DNA of 64,000 bases from Melastoma dodecandrum. Taxonomy: Eukaryota; Streptophyta; Magnoliopsida; Myrtales; Melastomataceae. The translations under genes were made by a program, and so were the position numbers. Positions 49,113-60,859 of this stretch are shown here, one piece after another; the stretch's first letter is position 1, and each line of letters begins with the position of its first letter. Location: NCBI GenBank assembly GCA_029817715.1, contig JARUPY010000049.1, positions 62,001 to 126,000 of the forward strand, in the 5' to 3' direction. Under the pieces are notes generated by a model that was not told where the DNA came from, did not search any database, and was given only the letters and a program-made list of their open reading frames with translations.

Positions 49113-50880
49113 TCAGGAGTCAGATAAACCATATGTTTCATTCACATAACCTGAGTAACTGCCACTTCTCATAAACTCGATGAGCGGTGATGTGTAGCAG
49201 AATCCTAGTATGTGTTTCTCCAACATAAGGTCGTACTGGCTCCACCACTGCATGAAGCTGCTCCATTCATGGAACACATCAGGGGATAGCGAGTACCCAT
49301 TAACCAAAGACATCATGTAGTCCTAGAACCTCTTGATGGTTTCTACTTCACCTCTGTTGGATCCTACTGCAACTCTCAGCGAATTGCACGCTCTGATGGC
49401 TTCTTCCACGTGCGCCAAGAAGCACGAGGCCAATGTCACAATGGCAGCTATGTTCTGCCCTCTTACAGAGTGAGGCATGTCACGTGCACGTCTGGAAGTA
49501 TCGTTCTGAAGCATTTGCTCCAGTTGTTTGTAATGTATGGGCCTTCCTCCATTAAGGTATTGCTCTTTGCCGCTGTGGTAATACTCAGCTATCTCGAGCG
49601 GCTCTGCCAGCGTTCGCGGTAGGAATGTGTTCGAGCCGCGATGAACACCCCTGAAATTGCTGAGACTTACACAGTGTAATAAAAGATATGGTCGTCAAGA
49701 CTTTTTAGACAAACAGTAAAAACAAAGAACAAATTGTACTAATGAAAACACTTACTTCCATTTCTGGAAACAGTACAGAAAGATAACCAAGTGAATGATT
49801 ATTGTGTACAAGAGCGACGACACTGAGGATGGACAGAGGCGTGTCAACACGGCGCATGCTGCATACGCCTTAGCAAAGCATCTTCCGGGTGAACCACGTG
49901 CAAGAAACACGAATTCCACATCGAGTATGAGATATCGCCTGTTGGAAGCCCGTGTTGCCCAAAAGTGGGGCACGGGCACCGAACGTGATGCAGAGGAGCT
50001 GTTTGGTGGTCGCTAAATTGAGCTTGTCCAGCAGCCACAACGTGAAGAGGGAGGCGATCTATCCTCTCAACCCAAACCAGCGGTAATGAATGGGAGTTGG
50101 GACAGTTTTGGAGGACTGAAGCACCCGAATCGAATCGGGTGGCATTAGCAATCGACAGGCACTAGCTCTCTCGCCAACTAACTCAGTGCACAATCTGGAA
50201 ACGACTCACCTCTTCCTTTAAGGGGACGAGCTTGCCGGCTATCGACTGGAAAAGGGAAACCGTGGTGTTGTTGATGGAGAAAAGAGGTGACACTTTGGAA
50301 CAAATGAACTCAAACTCCGGTACCAACGACGAAGAAACCAGAACGCCCGCTCGCCACAAGTTGTCCGTGTCTGCACCCGAGACATCGAAAACAATCACCC
50401 TCTACTTCCCCAGTCCGGATTCCCCGAACTTTCTAACGGACACGACCTTATAACTGGTGACTCCGACCCCGGAACCACTAACCTCGGAAACACAACCCCT
50501 GGAATTCTGCAAGAATTTTACAGGACCAAGAAGTTCCCCAGATCGGATCCACCCCAAAACCTGCGATCGACATAGAAAACAGTGAACAAAACCCGCAAAA
50601 ACCAAAGTGCCAGTGGAAGAGGGTTTGATTGATCACATGAGAGACTCGGCCATCTTCTAGGTATTGATCGGGTGGGGCAGCTGCGGGGGCCGGAGGAGAT
50701 GAAAAATGCGGGTCCTGGTCGATCCGACGTCGTTTCTCGCGGGCGGGGGTGATGCAATCGTGGACCAGCTTGACTTGAAGAATCCATCTCCCATTGACGA
50801 ACTGGGTTTATTGTCGGAATTCCCCAATTCCGATTTCCGACTGCAAAAATCGAAGCTTTGCCTGCAGAAAGGAGTCAAAC
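49113..50880 (-). pseudogene. SAG101-like (EDS1 family) immune regulator, broken copy
   Basis: EDS1-family proteins have a lipase-like half and an EP domain; SAG101 partners EDS1 in TIR-NLR immunity. From high to low coordinates the pieces read SSWSTIA, YKVVSV, VSSSLVPEFEFICSKV with SLFQSIAGKLVPLKEE, WLLDKLNLATTKQLLCITFG with LLGNTGFQQAIS, then in another frame MWNSCFLHVVHPEDA. The EP part is FLPRTLAEPLEIAEYYHSGK, RPIHYKQLEQML, SCFLAHVEEAIRACNSL and YSLSPDVFHEWSSFMQWW. Lesions: a frame change near 49940, other shifts in the lipase half, and an in-frame TAG at 49323-49325 between KRF and DYMMSL. The lipase-like and EP blocks fit SAG101 better than EDS1 or PAD4, but the assignment rests on recognition, not alignment. 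Confidence 0.6.
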
Positions 50881-51109
50881 GACGCGGTTTTTTCTGGTTT
50901 GCCTTTCGCTCTCCATTCTAGTAAGTTCTGTCAGAGCTCCTTCCTTATTCCTTGTTGCTCCGTTTCGCCCTCCATTCTAGTCAATTCTTAGCCTTGCATT
51001 GGTTTGCGGGGGATCGGATTCCGCTCCATCTTTCTATGCAAGAACTAGGGATAAAGGGATTACGTTGAGCTGATGATGTGTTATGTTAATCTGACTCGTT
51101 CTTTTCTCG

Positions 51110-51650
51110 AAGAAAAAACACGCTTCCGAAACATTCTCTTGACCTTGCCAACCAAGCCGAAGAAGCGGCGCCGCAGAAAGAAGTTTAGGCCATCATACTC
51201 GAGGGCAGCATAAACTTCTAATGCAAAAAAGGCCGTTGACATAAAACCGACAGCGGCGGCCTACAAAGGGTGTAAAAACACGGGAATCGTGGGACGGTCG
51301 GAAACTGACTACTGACAATTTGTTCGGTCGGAAACCCTCTTGGTGATCCAAACGGGAGGATGAAACAGAGCCTATTGGAGTTTCCTGGACGAAGGGCAAC
51401 CGGGTCTGAATTGGATGTCCTTGGTATAGATGTTCGCGAGTGCGAAGAGCAGCAACACGAACACCACTCGAGCGCACTCCGTATCCCGAAATGGCTGATG
51501 CTGCTACCAATCTCCATCCAGCTTCCTGTGTTCCTAACCTGGAAAACACAATGTGCACAGCACCGTATCGATCATTCGTTCTCTACCCCATCAAGGGCAC
51601 GGAATTTTGTGAGGAAGGAGGAACACTTACCAGGAACAAGAAGTGAATCG
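51110..51650 (-). other. Possible remnant of a small membrane-protein gene
   Basis: After an acceptor-like TTTGTAG the minus strand reads AAAVGFMSTAFFALEVYAAL then FFLRRRFFGLVGKVKRMF and a stop. Upstream is a second hydrophobic stretch, CARVVFVLLLFALANIY. This suggests a tetraspan-type membrane protein, but the frames do not join into a complete gene and I do not recognise the family. Confidence 0.3.
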
Positions 51651-51813
51651 TCATCACATCAGGAAATAGTATAACGAGGAAAGAGCAACCTGATCGCGGG
51701 ATGGATTAGCTTGGTTATCTATCGCACTGAAAGCACATCTGCAGTAAAAGAGACGAGGTTATCTGCAGTTCGAGATATTTCTTTGTTGCACTTTCAAAGT
51801 GTGATTTTTTAAA

Positions 51814-52757
51814 GGCAAATTATCGATTTTTGGCATAATTTATGAGCCAACTTTCTTATGTATCGTTTAAAAAGTTTAGTTGTGGCCCAATCTCCATTTT
51901 ATTTTTTGATTTGACCTAATACGATGTCCTACGCGGCTCTATTTTTTTTCAGGGAAACATTACGTGGCCAAAGTTGAGAACCAGCTCGTTTATGCACGTG
52001 AGATATATTATAATGTAAGGAAAGAAGCAGAAAAAGAAATTGAAATTATGGTTTGTTTGTAATTTTTGTCCTCCTTGTTCGTGTTCAGGATTTCTTGGCC
52101 GTGTTCATCTGTACTCCACACACAAACCCAACTCTTACTTTTACGCCTCAAAGAAACCATCATGTGCAGGGCTTCCGACAGCTTCTTACCCAGCTACTCA
52201 ACCGCGTCCCCCCAGCCCCTCAGGATCGACTCCGTCCACGTCCGCTTCCTCGGTTGTCATCGCGGCCAGCGGTTCCCGGAGTCCTTGACCCTCGTTTACC
52301 TCCCCAGGATCAGCGAGGCTGGGCTCGAGATCGATGGGACGAAGGTCCGGTCGGACGTCCCGGCCTTCGTCACCCTCCACCGCGTCAGGGATGATGATGG
52401 GGTCTCGTATGGTTGTAGGAACAAGGTACGAACCGGGGCGGGGCTTCGGTTCGAGGTTTATCTAGGGGAGGAGAAGATCTTGAAGGGGACTTTCAGGAAG
52501 GAGGGAGCGCGAGGAAGGGATGGAAGGTGGAGTGCCAGTGTGCGATGGAGAGGGAGTCGGCTGTGAGGGAACACGGCCAAGAACAACCCAGATGAACACG
52601 GACAAGTTCTTAATTTTGGCCACGTAACGTTTCTCTAAAAAAAATAGAACCACGTAAGACATCGTAAATGGAAATTGGGCCACAACTAAAAATTTTTAAA
52701 CGATATGCCACAAAAGAAAGTCGGCCTATATGTTGGGTCAAAAATCGATAATTTGTC
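51814..52757. mobile_element. Pack-MULE carrying a host-like coding segment
   Basis: The ends are GGCAAATTATCGATTTTTG (left) and, reverse-complemented, GACAAATTATCGATTTTTG (right). The inverted similarity continues for roughly 150 bp inward (TTAGTTGTGGCCCAAT and ACGTGGCCAAA in both arms). A perfect 9-bp duplication TTTTTTAAA flanks it at 51805-51813 and 52758-52766. The interior is GC-rich and contains an open frame instead of a transposase. Long inverted ends, 9-bp duplication and a gene-like cargo are the hallmarks of a Pack-MULE. Confidence 0.88.
52162..52566 (+). CDS. Cargo reading frame of the Pack-MULE, unknown plant protein
   Basis: A 134-residue frame from MCRASDSFLP includes FPESLTLVYLPRISEAGLEI, VRSDVPAFVTLHRVR and LRFEVYLGEEKILKGTF. 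It looks like a real, conserved-type protein domain, but I cannot name the family. Its GC content is far above the flanks. It ends just before the right inverted terminus. It was probably captured from a host gene; whether it is expressed cannot be told. Confidence 0.5.
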   Translation: MCRASDSFLPSYSTASPQPLRIDSVHVRFLGCHRGQRFPESLTLVYLPRISEAGLEIDGTKVRSDVPAFVTLHRVRDDDGVSYGCRNKVRTGAGLRFEVYLGEEKILKGTFRKEGARGRDGRWSASVRWRGSRL

Positions 52758-53065
52758 TTTTTTAAAAACAAATAATTTTATAAATTACGGCCGTATCGGG
52801 ACAATTAATTTCCAAATCGTCCGAGCATAAGAATAACATTTGCATGTCTCGTAACTCCAGTAGACAATAGGCCTTTTCTTGTACGAAAATACTATTAATT
52901 TTAAAAAAAGTTTAAGAAATATGCTATAAGTTAACGCATCCTCGACCCCTGGTACAAGTGGTTCCTTACCACAGGAGCAGGTTTTAACCTATTTTTATGG
53001 AGAAAACTCGCCCGCACGCGAGAATCGAAGCAGCGAGAAAACACAGACCGGCGGCGAAGTAAATA

Positions 53066-56000
53066 ATGGCCGGCAGCAAACGGAAGCGCCGCCGCTCCAC
53101 CGAACAACCCCCTCCCGCAACGGCCCAAACCCTAGACCCCGCCACCGCCGTCCCCAGCCCTCCCTCCTCCCCCGACCCCTCCCCGCCGTCCTCCTCATCC
53201 CGCCCCAGCCGACGCCCCCGCCGCAGCAGCCGCCGCCACAAAGTCCCCTCCCCTCCGGTCCACCCTCACTTCTCCCTCGACCTGCGTAACTCGCGGTTTG
53301 TGGAGCAGAATGGGGACTGCTCCCTCGCGGAGCCCATGGGGGACATGGCTGCTGCCGCTGTGGAGGCCTTCCCTGATTGGGAGAAGGTCGCGAGGGTTGT
53401 CCCCGCTATGGATGCCGTCGTGAAGGTGTTTTGCGTACACACAGAGCCGAATTTCTCGCTGCCGTGGCAGAGGAAGCGGCAGTATAGTAGTAGCAGCAGC
53501 GGATTCATCATCGGGAGGAGAAGGGTTTTGACGAATGCTCACTCCGTGGAGCACCACACGCAGGTGAAGGTGAAGAAGAGAGGGTCTGATACAAAGTACT
53601 TAGCTACGGTGCTTGCCATCGGGACTGAATGTGATGTAGGTATGTATGTAGGTATCCGAGATGAGAGGGGCATCGTTTAGTGTTAAGTTCGTGTGGCATC
53701 CTTCTATAGTTTTGAATCCGCTTAGGAGACAGGATGTCTTCTTTGTTACCTGTGATGTTCTTCCCTGGATCGCGTAGATTGTTTGAGATACGAAAGAGAG
53801 CTAGACCTTGCTTATACACAACTTCTTCATTTTTAATCTTGACGATTCTGTTAACAGGCTTCCTTTCCTTGAACAATTGCAAGGCTTGTTTGTAATGGTT
53901 GCGGCTTTGAAGTAGTCTTTCCCTGCATTTTGTAATTTTGTGGTTTTGAGCTTCTGAATACATTGTTGACTCAATAGCTAGATGGGGAGATCGCTGGCCA
54001 ATATCGTCGTCTGAATTAGTTTATAATCCAAACTTCTATCCCTTGGAATTTATTGCCGCTAGATGCTAAATTTTTATGGGAATATTTTCTCAAATCCTCC
54101 GTGTTATTTTTTCTTTACTTTTATTGACTATATTTCCTATTATTCAATGTTTCAGCAATGCTTACGGTTAGTGATGATGAATTTTGGGAAGGAGTTTCTC
54201 CTGTGGAATTTGGTGAACTGCCTGCCCTGCAGGATGCTGTCACTGTGGTTGGTTATCCTATTGGTGGCGACACCATATCTGTTACTAGTGGAGTTGTTTC
54301 ACGCATGGAGATGCTTTCATATGCTCATGGGTCGACTGAGCTGCTGGGAGTGCAGGTTATGTGACTTTCAGAAACTCTCAGTTGCTAATAATGTTTTTTC
54401 TTAAGCTTATTTCTGTAAGTTTTTCTTTAGATTGATGCTGCTATCAACTCTGGAAATTCTGGAGGTCCAGCTTTCAATGATAAGGGAAAATGTGTGGGCA
54501 TTGCCTTTCAGTCACTCAAGCACGAAGATGCCGAGAATATTGGCTATCTCATACCAACACCAGTTATTTTGCACTTCATCCACGACTATGAAAAGAATGG
54601 ATCATATACTGGTAATTCCTTTCTGTAAAGCTTCTCTTGTTTCCTAGGAGTAGACTACAGCGACTCTTCAGGAGGTTTCAAATGTGAAAAATCATTAGAC
54701 GCATCGTCGAGAAAGATAAGGAAGGAATATGATCGATCATAATCTATATCAAATTAGTGAATCTCCTGTTTCTTTTGGGGAACTGCTCGCTATACTTTCC
54801 CAGTTCTCAATCTCATTTTAGCAATCTGGAAATACTAATTCCCGCCCCTGTTAAATGTACTTTTATAGGTTTCCCTATTCTTGGAGTCGAGTGGCAGAAA
54901 ATGGAAAACCCTGACCTACGATCATCAATGGGAATGAAGTCAGATCAGAAAGGTGTTCGGGTGAGGAGAGTAGAACCCACGGCTCCAGAATCTAATGTGC
55001 TTTTGCCATCTGATGTTATCCTTAGTTTTGATGGTGTTAACATTGCCAATGATGGAACAGGTACCAACTGTTTCTCATCAAACAAATGTTGGTCCGGTTG
55101 TCCACTTTATTATTACCCTCGTCTTTACAAGTTGACTACTTTTGCATTTGAGCTTTGCTCAATGCCTTCGGCTTTTTGGCATATATACTAATGAATTCAT
55201 CTTATGTTGTTCAGTTCCCTTCAGGCATGGAGAACGTATAGGTTTCAGTTATCTAGTATCTCAAAAGTACACTGGGGACAATGCACGAGTGAAAGTTCTG
55301 CGCAGTTCCGAGATTCTTGAATTCAATATAAAACTGGGTACTCATAAACGGCTAATCCCTGCACACATAAGGGGCAGACCACCTTCATATTACATTGTTG
55401 CGGGGTTTGTTTTTACAGCTGTGTCGGTCCCTTATTTACGATCAGAGGTACTTTAACTGCCTCTCTCACCCTTACTTTCCCTGTTTTTATACTTCTGTGA
55501 TGTAAGATTTCAGTAATTCTAGAGGATTTGTTCGGGTTTTACTTGTGCCTTTTCTCCATTGTTATTGGATATGGACATATCAATAGGTGCTGCGTTTCTC
55601 ATTATGCAGATGACATCACTTTTTACGCATGAAGAGTCGTACCTTTATTTGATTTGTCCTTTTGTAATTTTGATCGTAACATTAATCGTCCTCCTATTGC
55701 ACCGATATTTTCAGTATGGGAAGGAGTACGAATTTGATGCTCCTGTCAAATTGTTGGACAAGCTCCTCCATGCAATGGCAGAATCTGTAGACGAGCAGCT
55801 CGTCGTTGTGTCTCAGGTCTTTCACATTTTCCTTTCTTCAAACCACACACTCAAATTCCTGTAGATGTCTTACTGCTACCTTTTGATATTTAGGTTCTTG
55901 TTTCTGACATCAGTATCGGATACGAAGACATTGTCAACACTCAGGTAGGAAGGTCTTGCGTCCTATGTTTTCATCTCATTTTTCAAGATGCACGCAGTAA

Positions 56001-56318
56001 TGGAAATGTTTGGTTTTGCTATTGTAGGTCCTTGCTTTCAACGGTAAGCCTGTTAAGAACCTGAAGAGCTTGGCGAATATGGTTGAAAGATGCAATGATG
56101 AATATTTGCGGTTCGATCTTGACTACCAACAGGTTGCCTTTTGTCGCTTTGTGCTTTCTCAAAATGCACTTTTATTCTATAGTTCCCTATCTTTCTTACT
56201 TTTCAAATTATCGCAACAGATAGTGGTTCTACGAACCAAAACTGCCAAGGCTGTTACATCCGATATACTCTTGACCCATTGCATACCATCCGCATTATCC
56301 GATGATCTCAAGACCTAG
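53066..56318 (+). CDS. DEG9: DEG9-type serine protease (HtrA/DegP family)
   Basis: DEG9 is the nuclear/nucleolar Deg protease of plants, an ATP-independent HtrA-type endopeptidase. Nine exons, 53066-53639, 54156-54355, 54431-54611, 54869-55060, 55215-55447, 55715-55816, 55894-55944, 56028-56132 and 56220-56318, give 578 residues (Arabidopsis DEG9 592). The N terminus KRKRRR and the later [12 protein letters not shown] suit nuclear import. The catalytic triad is complete: TNAHSV (His about 159), CDVAML (Asp about 190) and [11 protein letters not shown] (Ser about 268). PDZ-type segments follow ([37 protein letters not shown]), then [20 protein letters not shown]. All introns are GT-AG and the frame is intact. 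Confidence 0.94.
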
Positions 56319-56805
56319 AAACTTTTGGACATTAGAACAAGGATCGCTCATCGAGCATTTTGCGATGAGAAGATATGCGCAGGTGGTTGTCACGTGCATG
56401 GAGGTTCTTTAACATATTGACCTCCTAGATTCTGAAGGGTGACCGCGGACTACATGCCTACAGCTTCTAAGGTAGGATTTTGCAATATGCTGGTGGGACA
56501 CTTGTGTCTCGAATATCAGGATGGGAATCGTATATTGGGGAGGAAGATATGTCAATCTTCCTGGTGAAGTAGAATATGTTCTTTTTTGTTGCTTTCTTTC
56601 TGTTGTTTTCTTATCAATCCACAGAATATTATGTTGTATTAGTGGATCAGTGGTAGAACTCAAATTTTGCGGTGGGAAACGTCTATCGTATCTACATTCC
56701 CTGGATAATTCAGTTTCTGACCTCCCGCATTCTTACATAATGATCAACATACAAACCACCCCTCCTTTTTTACATTGTATGGTGTAAGAACATGTATATC
56801 TATCT

Positions 56806-58385
56806 CTACACTTTACTTGCCTGGTGGCTTTTCAATAGAGGGACCTTCTCCCCCGACTGCCCCAAGTTGAAGCCTGCATTTTCCCACTCTTCGAGCTCTA
56901 CAGCCATTTCTTCCTTTGCCTTGCCCCACCTCACGGTGTTGAACCTCGAGATGACCGTTGCCCCGATGAGACTGCGAATTTTTCAAAGTCAGCATCGAGA
57001 GGAGGCGAACATGGAGCTTCCGTGGGCTTTGAGGGTGGGTCATTTACCTTCCTAGATGCAGGGTGTCCCCAAGGAATATAGCGCCCATGGCAACGGCGAA
57101 GGCAATGGATAATGGCTTAAACATCGCCACGTAAAAAGGGCCCTTCAGACGCAGTGCCCATGCATGAACCGAGTTGTTCAAACACGACCCAAAAAGACCC
57201 TACATGGACGTGATCGAAAGGATGGAATCACGGGTAATTTACATTCGCTGGTTGTGCTTGGTTAATTATAAGGAAAGATATGGGAATCTCATTGCATACC
57301 GAGCAGATGACGGATGCCAATCCTATGCCGCTTACTTTTCCAAGCGTTTATGTTGGGTTCCAATATTTTCTCGACAATAGCGGCTATGATGCTCACGGTC
57401 AAGTTGTAGTAGAAAACAGCTGTAATCTCAGCCGGGTACTCCTCCATTATCTGCGTCTGTTGTCGGATCATGATCACCGTTCGTTATTATATGCCCATGA
57501 AATATAAATCTCAAGAGCGGCTCCGCGGGGAAGCCATACGGTGGAAGTACCTGAACAATGTACCACAACGGGACTAGAATGTACTCTGCCGTCAAGAACA
57601 TTCCTCCAATGACCCAACTCGAGCTCGAGGAATTCAGATGCTGCTCGACCGAATGGGAATGTTTAGGGAAAATGATGATTGAAGGGCCTTGATAAAGAGT
57701 AACCATGAATGCGCCTGATATCGAAACGATCGTCCCAATGATCTTTGCCTGGCTGCTGCTCCTCTTGAGGCACACCTTCTCCATCCTTTTTCAACCACCC
57801 AATTCAAAGTTAAGCGTCACATGTTCGGACAAAAACAAATGGATGCTGACCCGGCACCCAGAAGCCGAATAGAAAACAACCCAAAAGTAGAAAAATGGTA
57901 TTGAAAAGAAAGGAGGGACCTGAACAAGAGGGCAAGAACGAATGTGAAAGCAGGGGTGAGGTTGCTGATTGCAGAAGCAAGAGTTGGGGAGCTCAAGTCA
58001 ATCCCTGTGTAACCCAAAATCTGTGACAAGCTCCTGCCAGGGATACAATCAATCATGCAAACCGAAAGAGAAAGGAAAAAAAACGGGGGAGGTTTTGTGT
58101 GTTGCATTACCCAATGAGACCGAGGAGGGCAATCCTGCAGACGAGGGAGAAGGTGAGGGGAGGGAGGGAAGACGACCTGGAGGAGAAGAAGGGGGAAGGG
58201 AGGAAGGCAAGGGCAGCGATGGAGTAGGCGTAGACGACGAAGACATGGTAGCTCATCCCATGTAAGGTCGCTGACTTGAACAGGGTGTTGAGCCCCACGT
58301 TTATGCATTCCATGCACACCATGGCTGAGAAGGGCAGGAATTCGGTGTACAGGAAGTCCCTCTTCCACCCAACTCGACCTGCCAT
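56806..58385 (-). pseudogene. WAT1-related (EamA/nodulin MtN21) transporter, frameshifted
   Basis: WAT1-type proteins are ten-helix transporters of the plant EamA family; WAT1 itself exports auxin from the vacuole. Six exons match the paralogue at 58936-60804: 58385-58111, 58033-57920, 57785-57551, 57456-57300, 57199-57048, 56971-56806. Typical blocks: [75 protein letters not shown]. The fourth exon is 157 nt where the paralogue has 156. The extra base lies between AWK and the SGIGLASVICS-like part near 57330, shifting the frame and giving a stop in the next exon. Either a recent pseudogene or a sequencing error; the rest is intact. Confidence 0.85.
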
Positions 58386-58935
58386 GACCTCCTCCTCCTT
58401 TTCAGGACAAGATCAACAAACGACAACCTTTGCTATTCAAGAGTTGGGTCTTGGGGGATGGGGGTCAAAGAAGGGGAAGCCTTTTTAGATTATTACAAGG
58501 ACGTCAATCATTGGGGGATTGACCCTCCTCAAGTGTGCGCGCGCCACTCAAATCACACTTTTCCCAAGACTAACCTCATTCTTTCCAAAAGCTCTGATGC
58601 TAATTTGATGATGGGGTCTCTCCTCTTCCTTGAGTTATGTTCGCTAGCGTTGTTGTATTTCTCTCTAACGGGGTTTGGCTTATATAATGATTGACCAATC
58701 CCAATTTGGCGCCGTACAAATTGGTGCATATCTGTATACTTTCAAGCTTCATGATAGAGAATTCACAATGAAACGAACAGATGTGGACACTCAGGCAGCT
58801 GATTCCCCCCGTCTTCGAAGGCCGTCTTTCAATCATGGGTCGGGTCATCGCTCGAACAGCCATGCCTGCTATCTCCCACAGATAACCGTTCCTTGGTTAT
58901 GGCGGTTGTGGTCCAGCAGTGATCCTGTAAATCAT

Positions 58936-60804
58936 TTACCTAGTGAAGTGATCATCAGGATTGCGGAACTTCTGCAGAAGGGGGACTTGCTCGGTCGATG
59001 AAGGCTCTGAATGGGGGCCATTGGCCCGGTGTATGGCTGCATCCTCTACGACAATCTGCTGTTCTTTTGCCTTTCCCCATATCACGGCATAGAACCCAAC
59101 TGATATAATCGCTGACCCTACCAAACTGTGGAAATTGAAATCAGAGCAATCAGTACTATGTTCTGCCACTGTAGGATGTCGGAGAAGAAGTAAAATCTCA
59201 CCTTCCTAGGTGAAGGGTGTCCCCAAGGAACACGGTTCCCATTGCAACAGCGATGGCGATTGATAACGGCTTAAACATCGCAACATACAATGGACCCTTT
59301 AAGCGTAGGGTCCATGCATGCACCGAGAGGTTTATGCAGGATCCAAACAGTCCCTGCATAAAGAGGTGAAAAGTCAGTTGCCACGAAATGAGACTGTCTA
59401 AGCAGTACAAAGAGTTTGTGTTGTTCTGACCAAACATATAGCGGAGGTCAATCCTATGCCCCTTAGTTGCCAAGCACTCAACTCCGGTTCGAAGATCACA
59501 CCGACGATTGCTGCTATGATGCAGGAAAACAGATTGTAGAAGAAGACTACAGTTAGTTCTGCTGGGTACTCCTTTAAGATCTGGGTCTGTTACAGAGACG
59601 ATGACACCAAATGTCCGATCGTTAGAACATACTGATCTCAATCTGAGTAAATAACATCATATATAAGAGCGAATCCCAACGATCCTCATAAATGACACAA
59701 TGTCCACGCGGTAATCTTACCTGAACAATGTTAAACAGTGGGATCAAGGTATACTCAGCCATCAGTAAAATCCCTCCAATGATCCAACTCAAGTTTTGTG
59801 AACCGAGAAGAGTAGGCAGGAGAAACGAAATAGAATGTTTCAGGATGATCGGTGGACCCTTGTAGAGAGTGACGACGAATGCACCCAATATTGATACTAC
59901 GGTTCCGATAATCTTGGCCTGGCTGCCTTTCATTCTCAGCGACACCTTCTCCATCCTTCATAGGTTCAAGTCATTTAAAACTGGTCCTCAATCCGGTTCA
60001 ACATCAATCAATCCACACCAATCTTAAAAGCATACAATCAAACTAAACTCGAACCATACGGGTGGATCATTTCTATAAGTCTGTGCACACTAAAGCAACT
60101 TCACCCGGATAAAGAACATTCCGTCACTCATAAAAACTGGGCAGATACACAGCCCGAGTTTCGAGCGAGGAATCTGCCATCAACAAAAATAGGCCAAGGA
60201 TAGAGTTATAAACCCGAAAAGCACGGTGAGTATGAACGCGGAAGCTGGCATGAGGTTGCCGATGGCGGACGCCAGGGTCGGAGAACTGAGATTGATCCCT
60301 GCGTACCCAACCATCTGCGATGAGCTCCTGCACCAATCATAACCAGAAAAAGGCAAAAAGTCAATCCATGAATCAACCGTTACAAGAGGATAACAGGCAT
60401 AGGAGGAGTGAAAAGATTCATCTTCCCACACCCGATGACAGCAGCAAGGCCCATCTTCGATAGGACGCCGGCGCTGAGGGGAGGAAGAGTTATCGACCTG
60501 CCGGATCATGACACTGAGATGGTGGAACAGATACTGGGAATCGGAGAGAGGTGAGGAGGGGGGGGGGAATTGACCTGGTGGAGAAGAAAGGGGAAGGGAG
60601 GAGGAGAAGGGAGGCGACGGCGTAGGAATAGACGAGGAAGACGTGGTGGCTCATCCCGTGGAGAGTGGCGGCCTTGAACAGTGTCTGGAGGCCGACGTTG
60701 AGGCATTCCATGGAAATCATGGCCAGGAACGGCACCACCTCATCGTAAAGACAGAGGCGACGGGAGCTTCTGCTTCCCCCACCACCCGCCGCCATGATCA
60801 TCAT
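58936..60804 (-). CDS. WAT1-related (EamA/nodulin MtN21) transporter
   Basis: This is the intact member of a head-to-tail tandem pair. Seven exons, 60804-60575, 60497-60432, 60327-60214, 59955-59721, 59586-59431, 59353-59202 and 59125-58936, sum to 381 codons. The first exon of the paralogue is split here by a short intron (60498-60574, 77 bp). Helical blocks include [80 protein letters not shown] and [20 protein letters not shown], the usual EamA repeats. The polar C terminus ends NPDDHFTR. Substrate unknown; the family includes auxin and amino-acid transporters. Start: ATG 60804, with two more in-frame Met within four codons. Confidence 0.92.
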
Positions 60805-60841
60805 CAACCTCTTTTTGACTGTTTTTCTTGAAGGGGAGGAT

Positions 60842-60857
60842 TATATATATATATAAA
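60842..60857 (-). promoter_or_regulatory. TATA tract upstream of the intact WAT1-like gene
   Basis: TTTTATATATATATAT on the minus strand lies about 40 bp before the ATG at 60804, consistent with a TATA box and a very short leader. Confidence 0.5.
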
Positions 60858-60859
60858 AG

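Noticed and set aside
53195..53557. Minus-strand frames over the DEG9 first exon
   Set aside because: They are antisense shadows of the GC-rich DEG9 exon.
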